From NCBI GenBank assembly GCA_001898185.1, contig MKTI01000010.1, positions 1 to 64,000 on the forward strand: a DNA stretch of 64,000 nt, given 5' to 3'. Origin of the DNA: Cellulomonas sp. 73-145. Lineage in GTDB: Bacteria > Actinomycetota > Actinomycetes > Actinomycetales > Cellulomonadaceae. Shown here piece by piece: positions 63,821 through 64,000 of this stretch. The position numbers and the translations under genes are program-made. The notes below the pieces were generated by a model. That model saw nothing but the letters and a program-made list of their open reading frames with translations, was not told the DNA's origin and did not search any database. Within the stretch, counting starts at the first letter, position 1. Every line of letters begins with the position of its first letter.

Positions 63821-64000
63821 GGTCCCGGCCGAGCCCGTCGTCCGTGGGGTCCGCCTCGCGGTCGACGTGGGCTCGGTCCGCGTCGGCCTGGCGGTGAGCG
63901 ACCCGGACGGGCTGGTGGCGACCCCGGTGGCCACCCTCGCCCGGGGCGCCGCTCGCGACGGTGCGCGCGCCGGTGACCTGGTCAGGCTCGTGGAGGAGGT
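63813..64000 (+). CDS. ruvX: RuvX/YqgF family nuclease (partial, runs off window)
   Basis: The first 62 codons of a RuvX protein. GVRLAVDVGSVRVGLAVSD holds the catalytic Asp of this RNase H-like fold, and GLVATPVATLAR follows as expected. GTG 63813 overlaps the alaS stop by eight bases, so translation is coupled. RuvX acts in 16S rRNA maturation or as a junction resolvase-like nuclease. The gene continues past base 64000. Confidence 0.88.
   Translation, partial: MPEVPAEPVVRGVRLAVDVGSVRVGLAVSDPDGLVATPVATLARGAARDGARAGDLVRLVEE

Noticed and set aside
1..64000. CRISPR array, prophage module or intact insertion sequence
   Set aside because: No regularly spaced repeats, phage structural genes or complete transposases were seen on either strand.

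Overview
The window is a single stretch of very GC-rich chromosomal DNA with strong G/C preference at third codon positions, abundant GTG starts, many 4-base GTGA overlaps between consecutive genes, and several probable leaderless genes. The core gene order (thrS - HIT protein - pgsA - mannoside acyltransferase - pimA, then pdxS/pdxT - yebC - ruvCAB - yajC - secDF - apt - rel, then hisS - aspS - rarA - rpsD - alaS - ruvX) together with phosphatidylinositol mannoside genes and an SsgA-like protein points to an actinobacterium, most likely Micrococcales of the Cellulomonas/Actinotalea type. That placement is inference from gene content, not from a database search.

Region 1 (1-4.8 kb) is a sugar-use locus: a divergent ABC sugar-binding lipoprotein (cut by the window edge), a DeoR-type regulator, a family 4 glycoside hydrolase and a PfkB sugar kinase. 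A repeated TCATTTGCGCA motif in the control regions is a candidate operator. Region 2 (4.1-9.3 kb, minus strand) holds a histidine phosphatase, a translationally coupled operon of two universal stress proteins and a Mg-type P-ATPase, and a YnfA membrane protein. Region 3 (9.4-16.6 kb) holds a TetR regulator with a macrolide-type glycosyltransferase, a coupled PAP2 phosphatase - DedA - response regulator - histidine kinase operon, an anchored alpha/beta hydrolase, and a MerR regulator divergent from a small CPNW thioredoxin-like protein. Region 4 (16.6-20.2 kb) is a patchwork of small accessory genes (DUF1801, HxlR, atypical SDR, FrnE, zinc ribbon, MarR).

Region 5 (about 20.2-25.4 kb) looks like a degraded genomic island. 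A 31-base exact copy of the 3' half of tRNA-Val(GAC) lies at 20555-20585, and the intact tRNA is at 25295-25369. Between them are a low-complexity membrane protein, a frameshifted lipoprotein, two tandem paralogous lipoproteins, a PD-(D/E)xK-like protein and a membrane protein of unknown function. A third, truncated copy of the lipoprotein family lies outside at about 16.6 kb. Just outside the island are a resolvase C-terminal remnant and a perfect 19-bp inverted repeat.

Region 6 (25.3-64 kb) is conserved core: three tRNA genes, pabB-like, an SsgA-like gene, tRNA-Val(CAC), threonyl-tRNA synthetase, the PI/PIM lipid operon, vitamin B6 synthesis with kynureninase nearby, Holliday junction processing, Sec accessory proteins, adenine salvage and stringent response, a cyclophilin/DUF349 pair, a metallo-hydrolase that runs in frame into histidyl-tRNA synthetase, aspartyl-tRNA synthetase, an MMPL transporter, RarA, ribosomal protein S4, two small membrane proteins, alanyl-tRNA synthetase and the start of ruvX. 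The most unusual things seen are the hydrolase-HisRS open fusion, the PAP2-DedA-two-component operon, the tRNA-Val island with its lipoprotein family, and the inverted repeat at 20.17 kb. No CRISPR array, phage structural module or intact insertion sequence was seen.
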